Origin: Mesorhizobium sp.
Lineage (GTDB): Bacteria; Pseudomonadota; Alphaproteobacteria; Rhizobiales; Rhizobiaceae
DNA: 64,000 nucleotides
Reading direction: 5' to 3'
Assembly: GCF_023954305.1 (NCBI RefSeq)
Contig: NZ_JAMLIG010000001.1
Coordinates: forward strand, 1,798,001-1,862,000
How positions within the stretch are numbered: position 1 is the stretch's first letter; every line of letters begins with the position of its first letter. Shown here piece by piece: positions 18,031-26,454 of the stretch. Below the pieces are notes generated by a model. That model had not been told where the DNA came from, made no database searches, and saw nothing but the letters and a program-made list of their open reading frames with translations. The position numbers were made by a program, and so were the translations under genes.

Positions 18031-18824
18031 CTGCCCTTGAACTCGGGCTTGCGGCGCTGGCTGAAGGCGGTGAGGCCCTCTCGCGCATCTTCGGAGGACG
18101 CGAGTTCGGCAAGGGCCTGCGCCTCGGCCTCAAGCTGCGCCTCCAGTCCCTGATAGCGCGCCGACAACATTGTCCGCTTGATCGCACCATAGGCGAGGGT
18201 GGGGCCGTCGGCGAGCTTCGCGGCCATCTTCTCGGCCGACGCATTCAGCTCTGCGGCGGGCACCACATAGTCGACAAGGCCCACGTCCAGCGCATCCTTG
18301 GCCTCCAGCACCTCCGACAGGATGAGGAAGCGCTTGGCGCGCGAGAAGCCCATACGGCTGGTCAGCGATATGGTCGAGCCGGAATCGGCGCAGAATCCGA
18401 TCATCGAGAAGGCGGCGTTGAACTTCACGCCCTCGGCGGCGAAAACCATGTCCGACATTGCCACCAGCGAGACGGCACCGCCGGCCACGTCGCCGTGCAC
18501 CGCGCAGACCACCGGTGCATTCATGCGCTGGAAGCGGGTAATCGCCATGTGCACGTCCGCCGTCCAGGACTTGACGATGCGCGAGAGTTGCGAAAGGTCC
18601 TTCGTAAAGGAGCGAATGTCGCCGCCGACCGAGAAGAAGCGGCCGTCGGCCACCAGGAGAACCGCCCGGACGTCGTCGCGGCAGGAAAGCTCGACTGAGA
18701 GGTCGCACATGTCGCGGCAGAAAGGACCGTCAAAGGGATTGCCGCGTTCGGCCTGGGTGAGACGCACGTGAGCGATGCCGTTCTCGACTAGGCACGTCAG
18801 GGTTTCCATCTTGAGTTCGGCCAT
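18027..18824 (-). CDS. Enoyl-CoA hydratase/isomerase, PaaG-like
   Basis: This 265-residue crotonase has RFFSVGGDIRSF and VHGDVAGGAVSL in the oxyanion-hole regions. It lacks the classical first Glu, and the segment FSMIGFCADSGSTISL keeps the PaaG-type Asp. It shares RGNPFDG and GPTLAYGAIKR segments with the crotonase at 1889-2677, so the two are paralogues. It probably acts as a double-bond isomerase or on an unusual enoyl-CoA. It is the first gene of a two-gene unit with MarR 1. An operator candidate lies 48 bases upstream. Confidence 0.87.
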   Translation of the reverse strand: MAELKMETLTCLVENGIAHVRLTQAERGNPFDGPFCRDMCDLSVELSCRDDVRAVLLVADGRFFSVGGDIRSFTKDLSQLSRIVKSWTADVHMAITRFQRMNAPVVCAVHGDVAGGAVSLVAMSDMVFAAEGVKFNAAFSMIGFCADSGSTISLTSRMGFSRAKRFLILSEVLEAKDALDVGLVDYVVPAAELNASAEKMAAKLADGPTLAYGAIKRTMLSARYQGLEAQLEAEAQALAELASSEDAREGLTAFSQRRKPEFKGR

Positions 18825-18871
18825 GCCGCACGCTCCTCCGAGATGCTCTTTGTTTTGTTTAGTAACATACT

Positions 18872-18885
18872 ATGCTCTAGCGCAT
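18872..18885. promoter_or_regulatory. Candidate operator between divergent crotonase and thioesterase genes
   Basis: ATGCTCTAGCGCAT matches the palindrome at 11 of 14 positions on the minus strand. ATGC and GCAT arms pair around a CTAG centre. It is midway between the starts at 18824 (48 bases) and 18930 (45 bases), and it precedes a MarR gene, so autoregulation is possible. Confidence 0.6.
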
Positions 18886-18929
18886 CAAAAGCAAGTGGGA
18901 CTATGGTGCCATCGACCCGGGGAGATCAA

Positions 18930-19388
18930 GTGCAGACAGTTGACGACGAAGACAATCCGCCTGAGGGCTTCAAGGCGCTGCCCGACCGGCCCGAGATCGA
19001 GAAATCGGCCGGCCCGTTCTACGAGCGGATCTGGGACGACGGCCGCCAGCAACTCGGCTTTCGCGTCGGCGCACGCAAACTCAACAAGATGGGCGCCTGC
19101 CACGGCGGCGTGCTCGCGATGTTCGCCGACATCCAGGGCAGCGTGGTCAAGCGCAGGCTGGGCATCACAGCCGACACGCCGACGATCAATCTCGGCATGG
19201 ATTTCGTCGCGCCGGCCCGTGAGGGCGCCTGGGTCTGGTCGGAGCCCGAACTGGTTCGCCACACCGGCGGCATGATCTTTTTCCAGGCGACCGTGTTTGC
19301 CGACAGCGAGGTCTGCATGCGCGTCAACGGCATCTATCGGATTCGCCCTTCAGGACATCTGAAGGCGGCCGAGCTCAGTCCTTCTTGA
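18930..19388 (+). CDS. PaaI family thioesterase (hotdog fold)
   Basis: This 152-residue single-hotdog protein carries the PaaI-type motif GACHGGVLAMFADIQG (near residue 56). Such enzymes hydrolyse acyl- or aryl-CoA thioesters to free acid and CoA, often to release stalled intermediates. I chose the GTG at 18930 because GGGGAG lies just before it; an ATG at 18903 is possible. Its stop overlaps the end of the convergent crotonase by 14 bases. Two more PaaI-type genes lie at 24010 and 63635. Confidence 0.85.
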   Translation: MQTVDDEDNPPEGFKALPDRPEIEKSAGPFYERIWDDGRQQLGFRVGARKLNKMGACHGGVLAMFADIQGSVVKRRLGITADTPTINLGMDFVAPAREGAWVWSEPELVRHTGGMIFFQATVFADSEVCMRVNGIYRIRPSGHLKAAELSPS

Positions 19389-20142
19389 GGAAGCCGCGTT
19401 CGGAGGCGCGGGCGGCCAGGCCGCCGGTGCCGAGCATGAACGCCTGTGTGCGGTTCTCCAGCTCGATCGCCGCCTGCAGGCTGCCGGCCTCGAGATTGGC
19501 CCACATGCCGCGCTTGGTCATCCAGGTTCCGATCTGGCCGTTCTGCGCGATCGACTGCGCAAGCCCATGCGCGTCCTCGATAAGCTCTTCCGGTGCGGCC
19601 ACGCGTATGATCAGGCCGATGCGCTCTGCCTCGCCCGCTTCGACCATTCGGCCGGTCAGCATCATCTCGAAGGCACGCGTGGTGCCGATCGCCCGCGGCA
19701 GCAGCCAACTGACGCCAACGTCGCAGCTCGACATGCCCACGCGGATGAAGGCCGAACTGAAGCGCGCCGCGGTCGAGCCGACGCGCGTGTCGCAGGCCAG
19801 CGCCAGGCCGAGACCGGCACCGGTTGCGGCGCCGTTGACCGCGGCGATGGTCGGCTGCGGGATGTTGCGGATGCGCGTGACCAGCGAGCCGAAGCGCTCC
19901 TGCCGCCGCGCCCAGAAGGCGGGGTCGCCGCTTCCTTCGCCGGCCAACGAGAGATCGAAGCCGGCACAGAAGCCGCGGCCGGCGCCGGTAATAATGACGA
20001 CCCGCGTGTCCGACGCCGCGATATCGTCCAGCGCGCCGAAGAACGCATCGACCATCTCGTCGGACAGCGCGTTGAGCTTGTCCGGCCGGTTGAGGGTTAT
20101 GGTCGCTATGTCGTCTGCCTGCTCGACCGTGACGGTGCTCAT
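19375..20142 (-). CDS. Enoyl-CoA hydratase/isomerase family protein
   Basis: This 255-residue crotonase reads LNRPDKLNALSDEM, GRGFCAGFDLSL and NGAATGAGLGLALACD. Both hydratase Glu positions are replaced, the second lying in FIRVGMSSCDVGVSWLLPR. The sequence belongs to a crotonase subgroup whose reactions are not simple hydration. The ATG at 20142 overlaps the stop of the SDR upstream (ATGA); a longer frame to 20574 is a shadow of that SDR. It probably works on the product of the DECR-like SDR. Confidence 0.85.
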   Translation of the reverse strand: MSTVTVEQADDIATITLNRPDKLNALSDEMVDAFFGALDDIAASDTRVVIITGAGRGFCAGFDLSLAGEGSGDPAFWARRQERFGSLVTRIRNIPQPTIAAVNGAATGAGLGLALACDTRVGSTAARFSSAFIRVGMSSCDVGVSWLLPRAIGTTRAFEMMLTGRMVEAGEAERIGLIIRVAAPEELIEDAHGLAQSIAQNGQIGTWMTKRGMWANLEAGSLQAAIELENRTQAFMLGTGGLAARASERGFLKKD

Positions 20143-21020
20143 CGGCCCTGCTTTTCCTTCTGCTGCGAGGCCTTGATGGCCTCGCGCGCCCGCGCCCAGT
20201 CCTCGTCGCTCATGTTGGAAAGTTCCGCGAAGGTCGAGTGCGCCGTCAAACGATGGCCGCCGTCGATCGGGATCGTGGTGCCGTTTACATAGGAACACTC
20301 GTCCAGCATTAGGAAGATCAGGATTGTGCGCAACTCGTCCATCTGGCCGAAACGGCGCAGCGGGACGGTCTCGGACTGGGTGGCGCCGACGGACGAGCCG
20401 GGGATCGGGTTCAGCTTCTCCCAGGCGTTTTCGGTCGGGAAGGGCCCGGGCGCTACCGCGTTCAGGCGGATGCCCTTCGGGCCCCATTCCGCGGCGAGCG
20501 ACATAGTCATGGCGTGGACCGCGGTTTTTGCCATCGCGCATGGCACGACGTAGGCGGATCCGGACCACACCCAAGTCACCAGATTGGAGATGACCGAGCC
20601 CTTCAACCCTTCGGCGATCCAGCGCCTGCCGCAGGAGTGGGTGGCATAGAAGCTGCCGTCCATCACGGTCGAGCGCACTGCATCATAGGCGCGATGGGAG
20701 ATCGATTCCGTCGGGGCGATGAAGTTGGCGCCGGCATTATTGACTAGGCCGGTCAGCGGCCCGTTGGTCCAGATGTCGGCAACCATCGCGTCGACGGCCT
20801 CGGCGTCGCGGATGTTGACGATGCGGTATTCGGCCGTGCCACCGCTGCGCGCGGCGATGTCCTTGCAGGCGTCGTCCAGAACCTGCTCGCGCCGGCCGCA
20901 TATGACGACATGCGCGCCGTGCGCAGCGAAGCCTACGGACATTTCCTTTCCAAGCCCCGTGCCGCCTCCCGTCACGAGGATACGTTTGCCTTTCAGCACA
21001 TCGCTGCGAAACGGGCTCAT
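20139..21020 (-). CDS. SDR, 2,4-dienoyl-CoA reductase-like
   Basis: This 293-residue SDR has TGGGTGLG and NNAGANFIAPTESIS, followed by SGSAYVVPCAMAKTAVHAM and SLAAEWGPKGIRLN. The order and wording match mitochondrial DECR1. As in that family the usual catalytic Tyr is absent, with Cys161 in its place, while Lys165 is kept. It probably reduces a conjugated dienoyl-CoA with NADPH. I chose the ATG at 21020 after GAGGGAGG; the longer frame to 21068 lacks a site. It shares a control region with the hydratase at 21140. Confidence 0.82.
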   Translation of the reverse strand: MSPFRSDVLKGKRILVTGGGTGLGKEMSVGFAAHGAHVVICGRREQVLDDACKDIAARSGGTAEYRIVNIRDAEAVDAMVADIWTNGPLTGLVNNAGANFIAPTESISHRAYDAVRSTVMDGSFYATHSCGRRWIAEGLKGSVISNLVTWVWSGSAYVVPCAMAKTAVHAMTMSLAAEWGPKGIRLNAVAPGPFPTENAWEKLNPIPGSSVGATQSETVPLRRFGQMDELRTILIFLMLDECSYVNGTTIPIDGGHRLTAHSTFAELSNMSDEDWARAREAIKASQQKEKQGR

Positions 21021-21075
21021 GCTACCTCCCTCGTGAAATACCGGATCAGGGACGACCATAGCGAACACTTGATTG

Positions 21076-21089
21076 CATGTCTAACGTAT
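21076..21089. promoter_or_regulatory. Candidate operator between divergent SDR and hydratase genes
   Basis: The right half (CTAACGTAT, 21081-21089) matches the palindrome except for one base, while the left five bases do not match (8 of 14 overall). It lies 56 bases from the start at 21020 and 51 bases from the start at 21140. Confidence 0.35.
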
Positions 21090-21139
21090 AGTACGCCAGT
21101 TTACGAGATTTAAGAGGCTGCCTTAAGGAGGGAGGACGT

Positions 21140-22477
21140 ATGTCCGGTTTGCCGAAGATGAAAAATTTCAAGACGCGCCGGACAGAGGACGGCATCCTGC
21201 ATCTCGTCTTCGACATGCCGGACAGATCCATGAATGTCTTCTCCAACGAGGCGATCCACGAAATCGAGGCCTTTGCCGACTGGCTGAAGGGTTCGGAGGT
21301 CACGGGTGTCGTGATCTCGTCGGGCAAGACCAGCGCCTTCTGCGCTGGCGCCGATCTGACCGAGCTTGCACAGGCCTACGAGATGATCATGGCCGCGCCC
21401 AAGTCAGAGCGCGACCGTCTGACCGTCGATCACTTCTCGCCGATCGGCCGCGCCTTCCGAAAGCTGGAGAGCGCGGGAAAGCCCGTTGCCGTTGCGGCGC
21501 ATGGGCTGGCGCTGGGCGGCGGCTGCGAACTGCTTCTCGCCTGCCATTATCGCGTCCTGACCGACGCGAAGGAGACGCAGATCGGCCTGCCGGAATCGCT
21601 CGTCGGCCTGTTGCCCGGCGGTGGCGGCACGCAACGCATGCCGCGCTTCACCGGCATCGCGGAATCGCTCGGCGTTCTGCTCGAGGGCGCGCGTTTCGAC
21701 GCCGAGCAGGCGGTCGAGCTCGGCGCGGCCAACGAGGCGGTCGCACCAGGCGAGGAACTGGCGGCCGCCGAGGCCTGGGTCCGATCGAAGCCGGATCCCC
21801 GACAGCCCTGGGACAAGCCGAACTGGAGGCCTCTGAGCAAAGCCGAGGTGCTGTCGGTGACGGCGCCCGTCCGGGAAGACTTCTTGCGCAAGACCGGCGG
21901 CCACTATCCGGCGGAGCTCGCAATCCTCGACTGCCTCGACAACGGCCTGCCGCGCGAGATGGACGGCGGCATCGCTGCCGAGATGGATTCGTTCAAGGAT
22001 CTCGTCCAGCGCATAGAGCCGCGCAACATGATCGCGGTAAAATTCCTCGGCCGCGTCGAGTACGACAAGCGCAAGCGCAGGAACATGCTGCCGGAGGGTC
22101 TGGACGCCTTCGCGGCAGACGTGAAGGCGGCTATGGACGCCGAGGCGGCGAAGCTCGGTGCCGTCGGCCAGGCAGCCCTCGGCTTTGCCGGGATCGGACC
22201 GGCCGGCCCCTACGATCCGAAGAACGCGGGCGAAGTCGCCGCCCGCCAGCCGCAATGGTTTGAGCAGCCTTCCTCCGATATTGAGAGGGCCGCGTTCGCG
22301 ATCCTCGCCGCGAGCGCCCTGGTCGCCGCGAAGAACGTGTCCCGCTTCGCCGCGGCGGACCGCAACCTTGTGGATTTGCACTGCCAGCAGGCCGCTGACT
22401 TCCCCGCCTATCTCGGCGGCCCTTTCACGTTCCTTGCACGATACGGCATCGACCGCTGCAGGAGCGCGGCGGTCTGA
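21140..22477 (+). CDS. Enoyl-CoA hydratase with a FadB-like C-terminal remnant
   Basis: This 445-residue protein is longer than a normal crotonase (about 260). Residues 15-215 form a FadB/FadJ-type hydratase with both catalytic Glu: Glu130 in LALGGGCE and Glu152 in GLPESLVGLLPGGGG. Residues 215-370 are a helical linker. The final 60 residues (ending in DFPAYLGGPFTFLARYG) resemble the C-terminal tail of the FadB dehydrogenase part. No Rossmann motif lies between. It looks like a multifunctional enzyme that lost its dehydrogenase domain. It should hydrate trans-2-enoyl-CoA. Confidence 0.83.
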   Translation: MSGLPKMKNFKTRRTEDGILHLVFDMPDRSMNVFSNEAIHEIEAFADWLKGSEVTGVVISSGKTSAFCAGADLTELAQAYEMIMAAPKSERDRLTVDHFSPIGRAFRKLESAGKPVAVAAHGLALGGGCELLLACHYRVLTDAKETQIGLPESLVGLLPGGGGTQRMPRFTGIAESLGVLLEGARFDAEQAVELGAANEAVAPGEELAAAEAWVRSKPDPRQPWDKPNWRPLSKAEVLSVTAPVREDFLRKTGGHYPAELAILDCLDNGLPREMDGGIAAEMDSFKDLVQRIEPRNMIAVKFLGRVEYDKRKRRNMLPEGLDAFAADVKAAMDAEAAKLGAVGQAALGFAGIGPAGPYDPKNAGEVAARQPQWFEQPSSDIERAAFAILAASALVAAKNVSRFAAADRNLVDLHCQQAADFPAYLGGPFTFLARYGIDRCRSAAV

Positions 22478-22498
22478 GGCTACGCTTGCCCGGGCGCC

Positions 22499-24010
22499 TC
22501 AGGGGATCATGTCGCGCAGCTTGCGACGCAGCAGCTTGCCGGTCGGCGTGACCGGCAATGCATCGACGATGTGGATGTCACGCGGCCGCTTGATGCGTCC
22601 GAGCGTCCGTTCGATGTGATGCCGAAGCCGCGTCACGATGTCGGCCTCGCCGGCGCGGGGCACGACGAAGGCGACCGGCCGCTCGTCGAATTCGGAATCT
22701 GGAACGCCGACGACGCCGCATTCGAGGATGAAGTCGGCGGCCTCGATCGCCGCCTCGATCTCCTGCGGATAGACGTTGACGCCACCGGAGATGATCATGT
22801 CGTCGAGCCGGTCCGACAGGTAGAGATAGCCGTCGGCGTCCACATGGCCGATGTCGCCGAAGCTCTGCCAGCCTTGCCGGGACGTCCGCGACGCCGTCTT
22901 CTCCGGGTCTAGGTGATAGTGGAACTGCGGCAGGCCCGAGAAGAAGATGCGGCCTGTTTCGTCCGGACCCAGTTCGCGATCGTCGGGCCCCAGCACGTGG
23001 AAGACCCCTTTTCGCGCCCGGCCGACCGAGCCCGGCCGCCGCTGCCACTCATGGCTGTCGATCAGCGTCAGGCCGACACCCTCCGAACCGGAATAATATT
23101 CGACCAGGACCGGTCCCCACCAGTCGATCATCGCGCTCTTCAATGCGACACTGCAGGGCGCTGCGCCATGGATCGCACGCCGGTGCGTCCGGCCGTCGAA
23201 TGCGGTGCGGCGGTCGGCCGGCAGGTCGAGCAGGCGCCTAAACATCGTCGGTACCCATTGGCTGTGGGTGAGGCCGTGGGCATCGATCAGGGTTAGCGCC
23301 CGGTCCGCATCGAAGCGGCGCATGACGACCGCGAAGCCTCCCGCGGCGATCGTCGCGAGCACGAAGCGCAACGCCGCGGCATGGTAGAGCGGCGCGGTCG
23401 ACAGATAGCGCGTGTCCAGGTCAAGACCGAAGATTTCGACGAGGTCGCGGGCGAAGGGCGGCAGGAGATGGTGCTGCTCCGCGCCCGGCAACGGCCGCAT
23501 GATGCCCTTCGGTGCTCCGGTCGTGCCCGACGAATACATCATCAGGCTGCCCGCGGTCTCGTCGGGACGCGGTGTGTCGGGCATGCGCTGCGGTACAGCC
23601 TCCCAGTCGCCGCCGGCTCCCTCGCCCCCAAGGGTCCGTACGGTGACCGAGGGGCATTCGCCGGCGAGCAGCCGCCCGATCTCGGCATGGGCGCCCTCGA
23701 CGACGACCAGCCGTGCCTCGCAATTGTCGACGAGATAGCGCAGTTCGGGCAGGGCGAGCGTGGTCGGCAAGGGCGTGAGATATAAGCCGGAGCGCCAGGC
23801 CGCCCAGCAGAGCGCGACGATGTCCGAGCCGTTGCCTGCCAGCACCGCCACATGGTCGCCGCGAGCCAGGTTTTCCGCCGCGAAAGCATGTGCGACGCGG
23901 TTGGCGCGCGCCTCCAGCTGCGCATAGCTGATCGGCCTGGCCGCTTCGTCCATCAGAAGCGCCGGCCGCTCTGGATGGCGTTCGGCCCAGTCGCGCAGAC
24001 CAGGGCGCAT
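22499..24010 (-). CDS. AMP-binding acyl-CoA synthetase
   Basis: This 503-residue ANL ligase has the phosphate loop MMYSSGTTGAPKGIM, the hinge DIGHVDADGYLYLSDRLDD and the C-terminal TPTGKLLRRKL. The start is the ATG at 24010, one base into the thioesterase stop (TGATG); a frame open to 24181 overlaps the thioesterase and is not used. It belongs to the minus operon ACAD, thioesterase, ligase that starts at 25660. It activates an unknown acid and is the shortest of the four ligases here. Confidence 0.88.
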   Translation of the reverse strand: MRPGLRDWAERHPERPALLMDEAARPISYAQLEARANRVAHAFAAENLARGDHVAVLAGNGSDIVALCWAAWRSGLYLTPLPTTLALPELRYLVDNCEARLVVVEGAHAEIGRLLAGECPSVTVRTLGGEGAGGDWEAVPQRMPDTPRPDETAGSLMMYSSGTTGAPKGIMRPLPGAEQHHLLPPFARDLVEIFGLDLDTRYLSTAPLYHAAALRFVLATIAAGGFAVVMRRFDADRALTLIDAHGLTHSQWVPTMFRRLLDLPADRRTAFDGRTHRRAIHGAAPCSVALKSAMIDWWGPVLVEYYSGSEGVGLTLIDSHEWQRRPGSVGRARKGVFHVLGPDDRELGPDETGRIFFSGLPQFHYHLDPEKTASRTSRQGWQSFGDIGHVDADGYLYLSDRLDDMIISGGVNVYPQEIEAAIEAADFILECGVVGVPDSEFDERPVAFVVPRAGEADIVTRLRHHIERTLGRIKRPRDIHIVDALPVTPTGKLLRRKLRDMIP

Positions 24011-24513
24011 CAGCCCTTGCCGATCACGCGCGACAGCGCGTCCAGTCCGCCCGGATCGTCCGGTCCCGGCACGAAGACGCCGCTCGCCGTGAACACCGAG
24101 ACACCGTTGACGCTGCCGGTGATCCGGCAGAAGAGCAGCCTTCTGCCGCGCCGCGTCAGTTCCACCCGCGATTCGACCCAATCACCCAGCTTCACTGGGC
24201 GCAGATATTCCATCGACAGCGTAGCCGTCGGAATGGACGTCACCGGGAGGTCGGCGGCAAGGCGCAGCGAATAGGCCGAGAAGTCGGCGAAGCTCGCCAG
24301 CATCCCGCCGTGACAGGTGCCGTGGCTGTTCATATGGCGCGGGGAGCAGCGGAAGCCGCAGACCATCAGGCCGTTTTCCATCTTGCCGTAGATCTGGCCC
24401 ATCATCGTGTGGAAGCCGGCGCGCGTGTCGATCGGCACGAAGCCTGGCGGCTCGTCGTGCGGAAGGTCGGCCTGCATCGTCGCCGCGACATCGGCCATCG
24501 ACCCGGAAATCAT
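24010..24513 (-). CDS. PaaI family thioesterase (hotdog fold)
   Basis: This 167-residue hotdog protein carries SHGTCHGGMLASFADFSAY near residue 63 and MEYLRPVKLGDWVE, typical of PaaI-type acyl-CoA thioesterases. An N-terminal extension of about 40 residues precedes the fold. AGGAG lies nine bases before the ATG. It sits between an ACAD and a ligase, so the operon encodes both formation and hydrolysis of a CoA ester. It may recycle CoA from a dead-end thioester. Confidence 0.85.
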   Translation of the reverse strand: MISGSMADVAATMQADLPHDEPPGFVPIDTRAGFHTMMGQIYGKMENGLMVCGFRCSPRHMNSHGTCHGGMLASFADFSAYSLRLAADLPVTSIPTATLSMEYLRPVKLGDWVESRVELTRRGRRLLFCRITGSVNGVSVFTASGVFVPGPDDPGGLDALSRVIGKG

Positions 24514-24514
24514 G

Positions 24515-25660
24515 TCAAAGGCTCCTTGAGATCAGTTCCTTCATGATCTCGGACGTGCCGCCATAGATCCGCTGGACGCGCGCGTCAGCGTAGAGACGGC
24601 AGATCTCGTATTCGCGCATGAAGCCGTAGCCGCCATGCATCTGGACGCCGGCATCGACAACCCGGCCTTGCATTTCCGAGCACCAGAGCTTGGCCATCGA
24701 GGCTTCGTAAGTCGTCAGTTCGCCCTTGAGGTGCTTGGCGATGCACTGGTCGATGAAGGCCCATCCGACGGAGAGTTCGGTCTTCAGCTCCGCAAGGCGG
24801 TAGCGGGTGTTCTGGAAGTCCGCGACGGACTGGCCGAACGCCTTGCGGTCGCGCACATAGTCGCGGGTGATGTCGAATGCCTTCTGCGCGGCCGAAATCG
24901 AGGTGACCGCGATGATCAGACGCTCCTGCGGCAGTTCGCTCATCAGCATGCCCATCGCGCGGCCCTCGCCGCCGAGCGTGTTGGCCACCGGAACGCGGAC
25001 GCTGTCAAAAAACAGTTCGGACGTGTCGGCGCTGATCTGGCCGAGCTTGTCGAGGTTTCGGCCGCGCCGGAACCCCTCGCGGTCGGCTTCGACCACGATC
25101 AACGTCATGTTGCCGGAGCCGCGGCCGTCGCCGGTGCGGGTGACGACGATGACGATGTCGGCATGCTGGCCGTTGGAGATGAAGGTTTTGGCGCCGCTGA
25201 TCACCCAGTCGTCGCCGTCGCGAACGGCACGCGTGCGCACGCCCTGGAGGTCGGAGCCTGTGCCCGGCTCGGACATGGCGATCGCACAGACCAGCGATCC
25301 GTCGACCATGCCCGGCAGCCAGCGCGCCTTCTGCGCCTCGTCTGCATGGTGCAGCAGATAGCCCAGACACACATCGGAATGGACCGACACATCCGCCGCC
25401 GGCCCCATGAACCCGGAATACGCGAGCTCCTCCGCGATCACGGTATGCATGCGAAAATCCGCGCCAAGCCCGCCGAATTGTTCCGGCACGGTCGGACAGA
25501 GAAAGCCGCTGGCGCCCAGACTGTCCCAGAGCGCGCGGTCGACGATGCCCGCGGCCTCCCAGCGATCGAAATGCGGCGCGATCTCGGCCGCGATGAACCG
25601 GCGCAGGCTGGCGCGCAGGCTCTCGTGATCGGCATCGTAGACGGGTCGGTTTGGCAGCAT
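24515..25660 (-). CDS. Acyl-CoA dehydrogenase
   Basis: This 381-residue ACAD begins MLPNRPVYDADHESLR. The FAD segment is CAIAMSEPGTGSDLQG, then ISGAKTFISNGQHAD, the C-terminal MQMHGGYGFMREYEICR and YGGTSEIMKELISRSL. The Gly-Gly-Thr in place of Glu-Gly-Thr is typical of long-chain and isovaleryl-type enzymes, whose base lies on another helix. GGAGGAG precedes the tandem ATGs at 25663 and 25660. It heads the operon running to 22499. A close relative lies at 28409-29569. Confidence 0.9.
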   Translation of the reverse strand: MLPNRPVYDADHESLRASLRRFIAAEIAPHFDRWEAAGIVDRALWDSLGASGFLCPTVPEQFGGLGADFRMHTVIAEELAYSGFMGPAADVSVHSDVCLGYLLHHADEAQKARWLPGMVDGSLVCAIAMSEPGTGSDLQGVRTRAVRDGDDWVISGAKTFISNGQHADIVIVVTRTGDGRGSGNMTLIVVEADREGFRRGRNLDKLGQISADTSELFFDSVRVPVANTLGGEGRAMGMLMSELPQERLIIAVTSISAAQKAFDITRDYVRDRKAFGQSVADFQNTRYRLAELKTELSVGWAFIDQCIAKHLKGELTTYEASMAKLWCSEMQGRVVDAGVQMHGGYGFMREYEICRLYADARVQRIYGGTSEIMKELISRSL

Positions 25661-25718
25661 CATCGCTCCTCCATCGGACAAGCGCGCGGCCCTCCGACAT
25701 CAAGTTAGGAAGAGTATG

Positions 25719-25732
25719 ATATGCTACAATAC
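25719..25732. promoter_or_regulatory. Candidate operator upstream of the ACAD operon
   Basis: ATATGCTACAATAC matches the palindrome at 9 of 14 positions, including the central GCTA. It lies 59 bases upstream of the ACAD start at 25660, in the short gap after the MarR 2 stop. Confidence 0.45.
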
Positions 25733-25737
25733 CAATT

Positions 25738-26262
25738 TTACAAGGCGGTGACGCGTGGCCGGGCGCGGGGCGCGACTTCCTCCTCGTCCTCCAGCGCGTC
25801 GAGATCGCCGCCGTTGCGCTCGGCGACGAGCGAGAGCAGGTTCGTCTTCATCGCGTAGAGGGTCTGCGAGGTGAGTTCGAGATCCTTGCGCGGGATGCCT
25901 TTCAGGATCCGGGCGTTGAAGCTGTCGTTGATCGGGCCGATGTCGTTGATCAGCTTCAGCGCCTTGTCCGTGAGAAAGACCCGCTTGACCCGTCGATCCT
26001 TCTCGTCCGCGCGCCGCTCGACGAAGCCCGCGGTCTGCAGCCTGTCGATCAGCGAACCCAGCGCCACCTTGCCGACGTCGAGTTCATGGGCGAGCTGGGT
26101 CTGGGGCAGGCCGTCATTGCGCGAGATGAAGGCCAGCACCCACCATTGCGAGCGGGTGATGCCGAGAGGGGCGAGTTCGCGATCATAGGTGACTCGCCGC
26201 AGGCGAGAGACGTCATGGATCAGGTAACCGAGCCTGAGGTCCCAGGACCTGGTGTCTTTCAT
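25738..26262 (-). CDS. MarR family transcriptional regulator 2
   Basis: This 174-residue winged-helix regulator is paralogous to MarR 1. It shares GYLIHDVSRLRR, GITRSQWWVLAF and the recognition segment DVGKVALGSLIDRLQTAGFV. The wing reads RADEKDRRVKR, and the C-terminal tail is acidic then basic. I chose the ATG at 26262 because GGAG lies six bases before it; the frame opens at 26286. It is divergent from the BKACE gene, with operator-like sites in the gap. The nearly equal recognition helices suggest both MarR proteins read the same or overlapping sites. Confidence 0.9.
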   Translation of the reverse strand: MKDTRSWDLRLGYLIHDVSRLRRVTYDRELAPLGITRSQWWVLAFISRNDGLPQTQLAHELDVGKVALGSLIDRLQTAGFVERRADEKDRRVKRVFLTDKALKLINDIGPINDSFNARILKGIPRKDLELTSQTLYAMKTNLLSLVAERNGGDLDALEDEEEVAPRARPRVTAL

Positions 26263-26312
26263 TGCACGCTCCAGCGCGAGAATCACCCGCGAGATAGTAA
26301 GGAATCGACCTT

Positions 26313-26326
26313 GTTAGCTATCATAT
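26313..26326. promoter_or_regulatory. Candidate operator upstream of MarR 2
   Basis: GTTAGCTATCATAT matches the palindrome at 9 of 14 positions. It lies 51 bases upstream of the MarR 2 start at 26262 and could serve autoregulation. Confidence 0.4.
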
Positions 26327-26400
26327 CTTCCAGCTGAATCAATGTTCGCCAAAATACTTTCCACTGGCTGATCGCTAGCCGATGCAGCTTTACAGAAGCG

Positions 26401-26414
26401 ATACGCTGCCATAT
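26401..26414. promoter_or_regulatory. Candidate operator upstream of the BKACE gene
   Basis: ATACGCTGCCATAT matches the palindrome at 11 of 14 positions. It lies 41 bases upstream of the BKACE start at 26455. Confidence 0.5.
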
Positions 26415-26454
26415 CATATGGTTGATTACATATAGCCGAGGGAGCCAATGGGTC

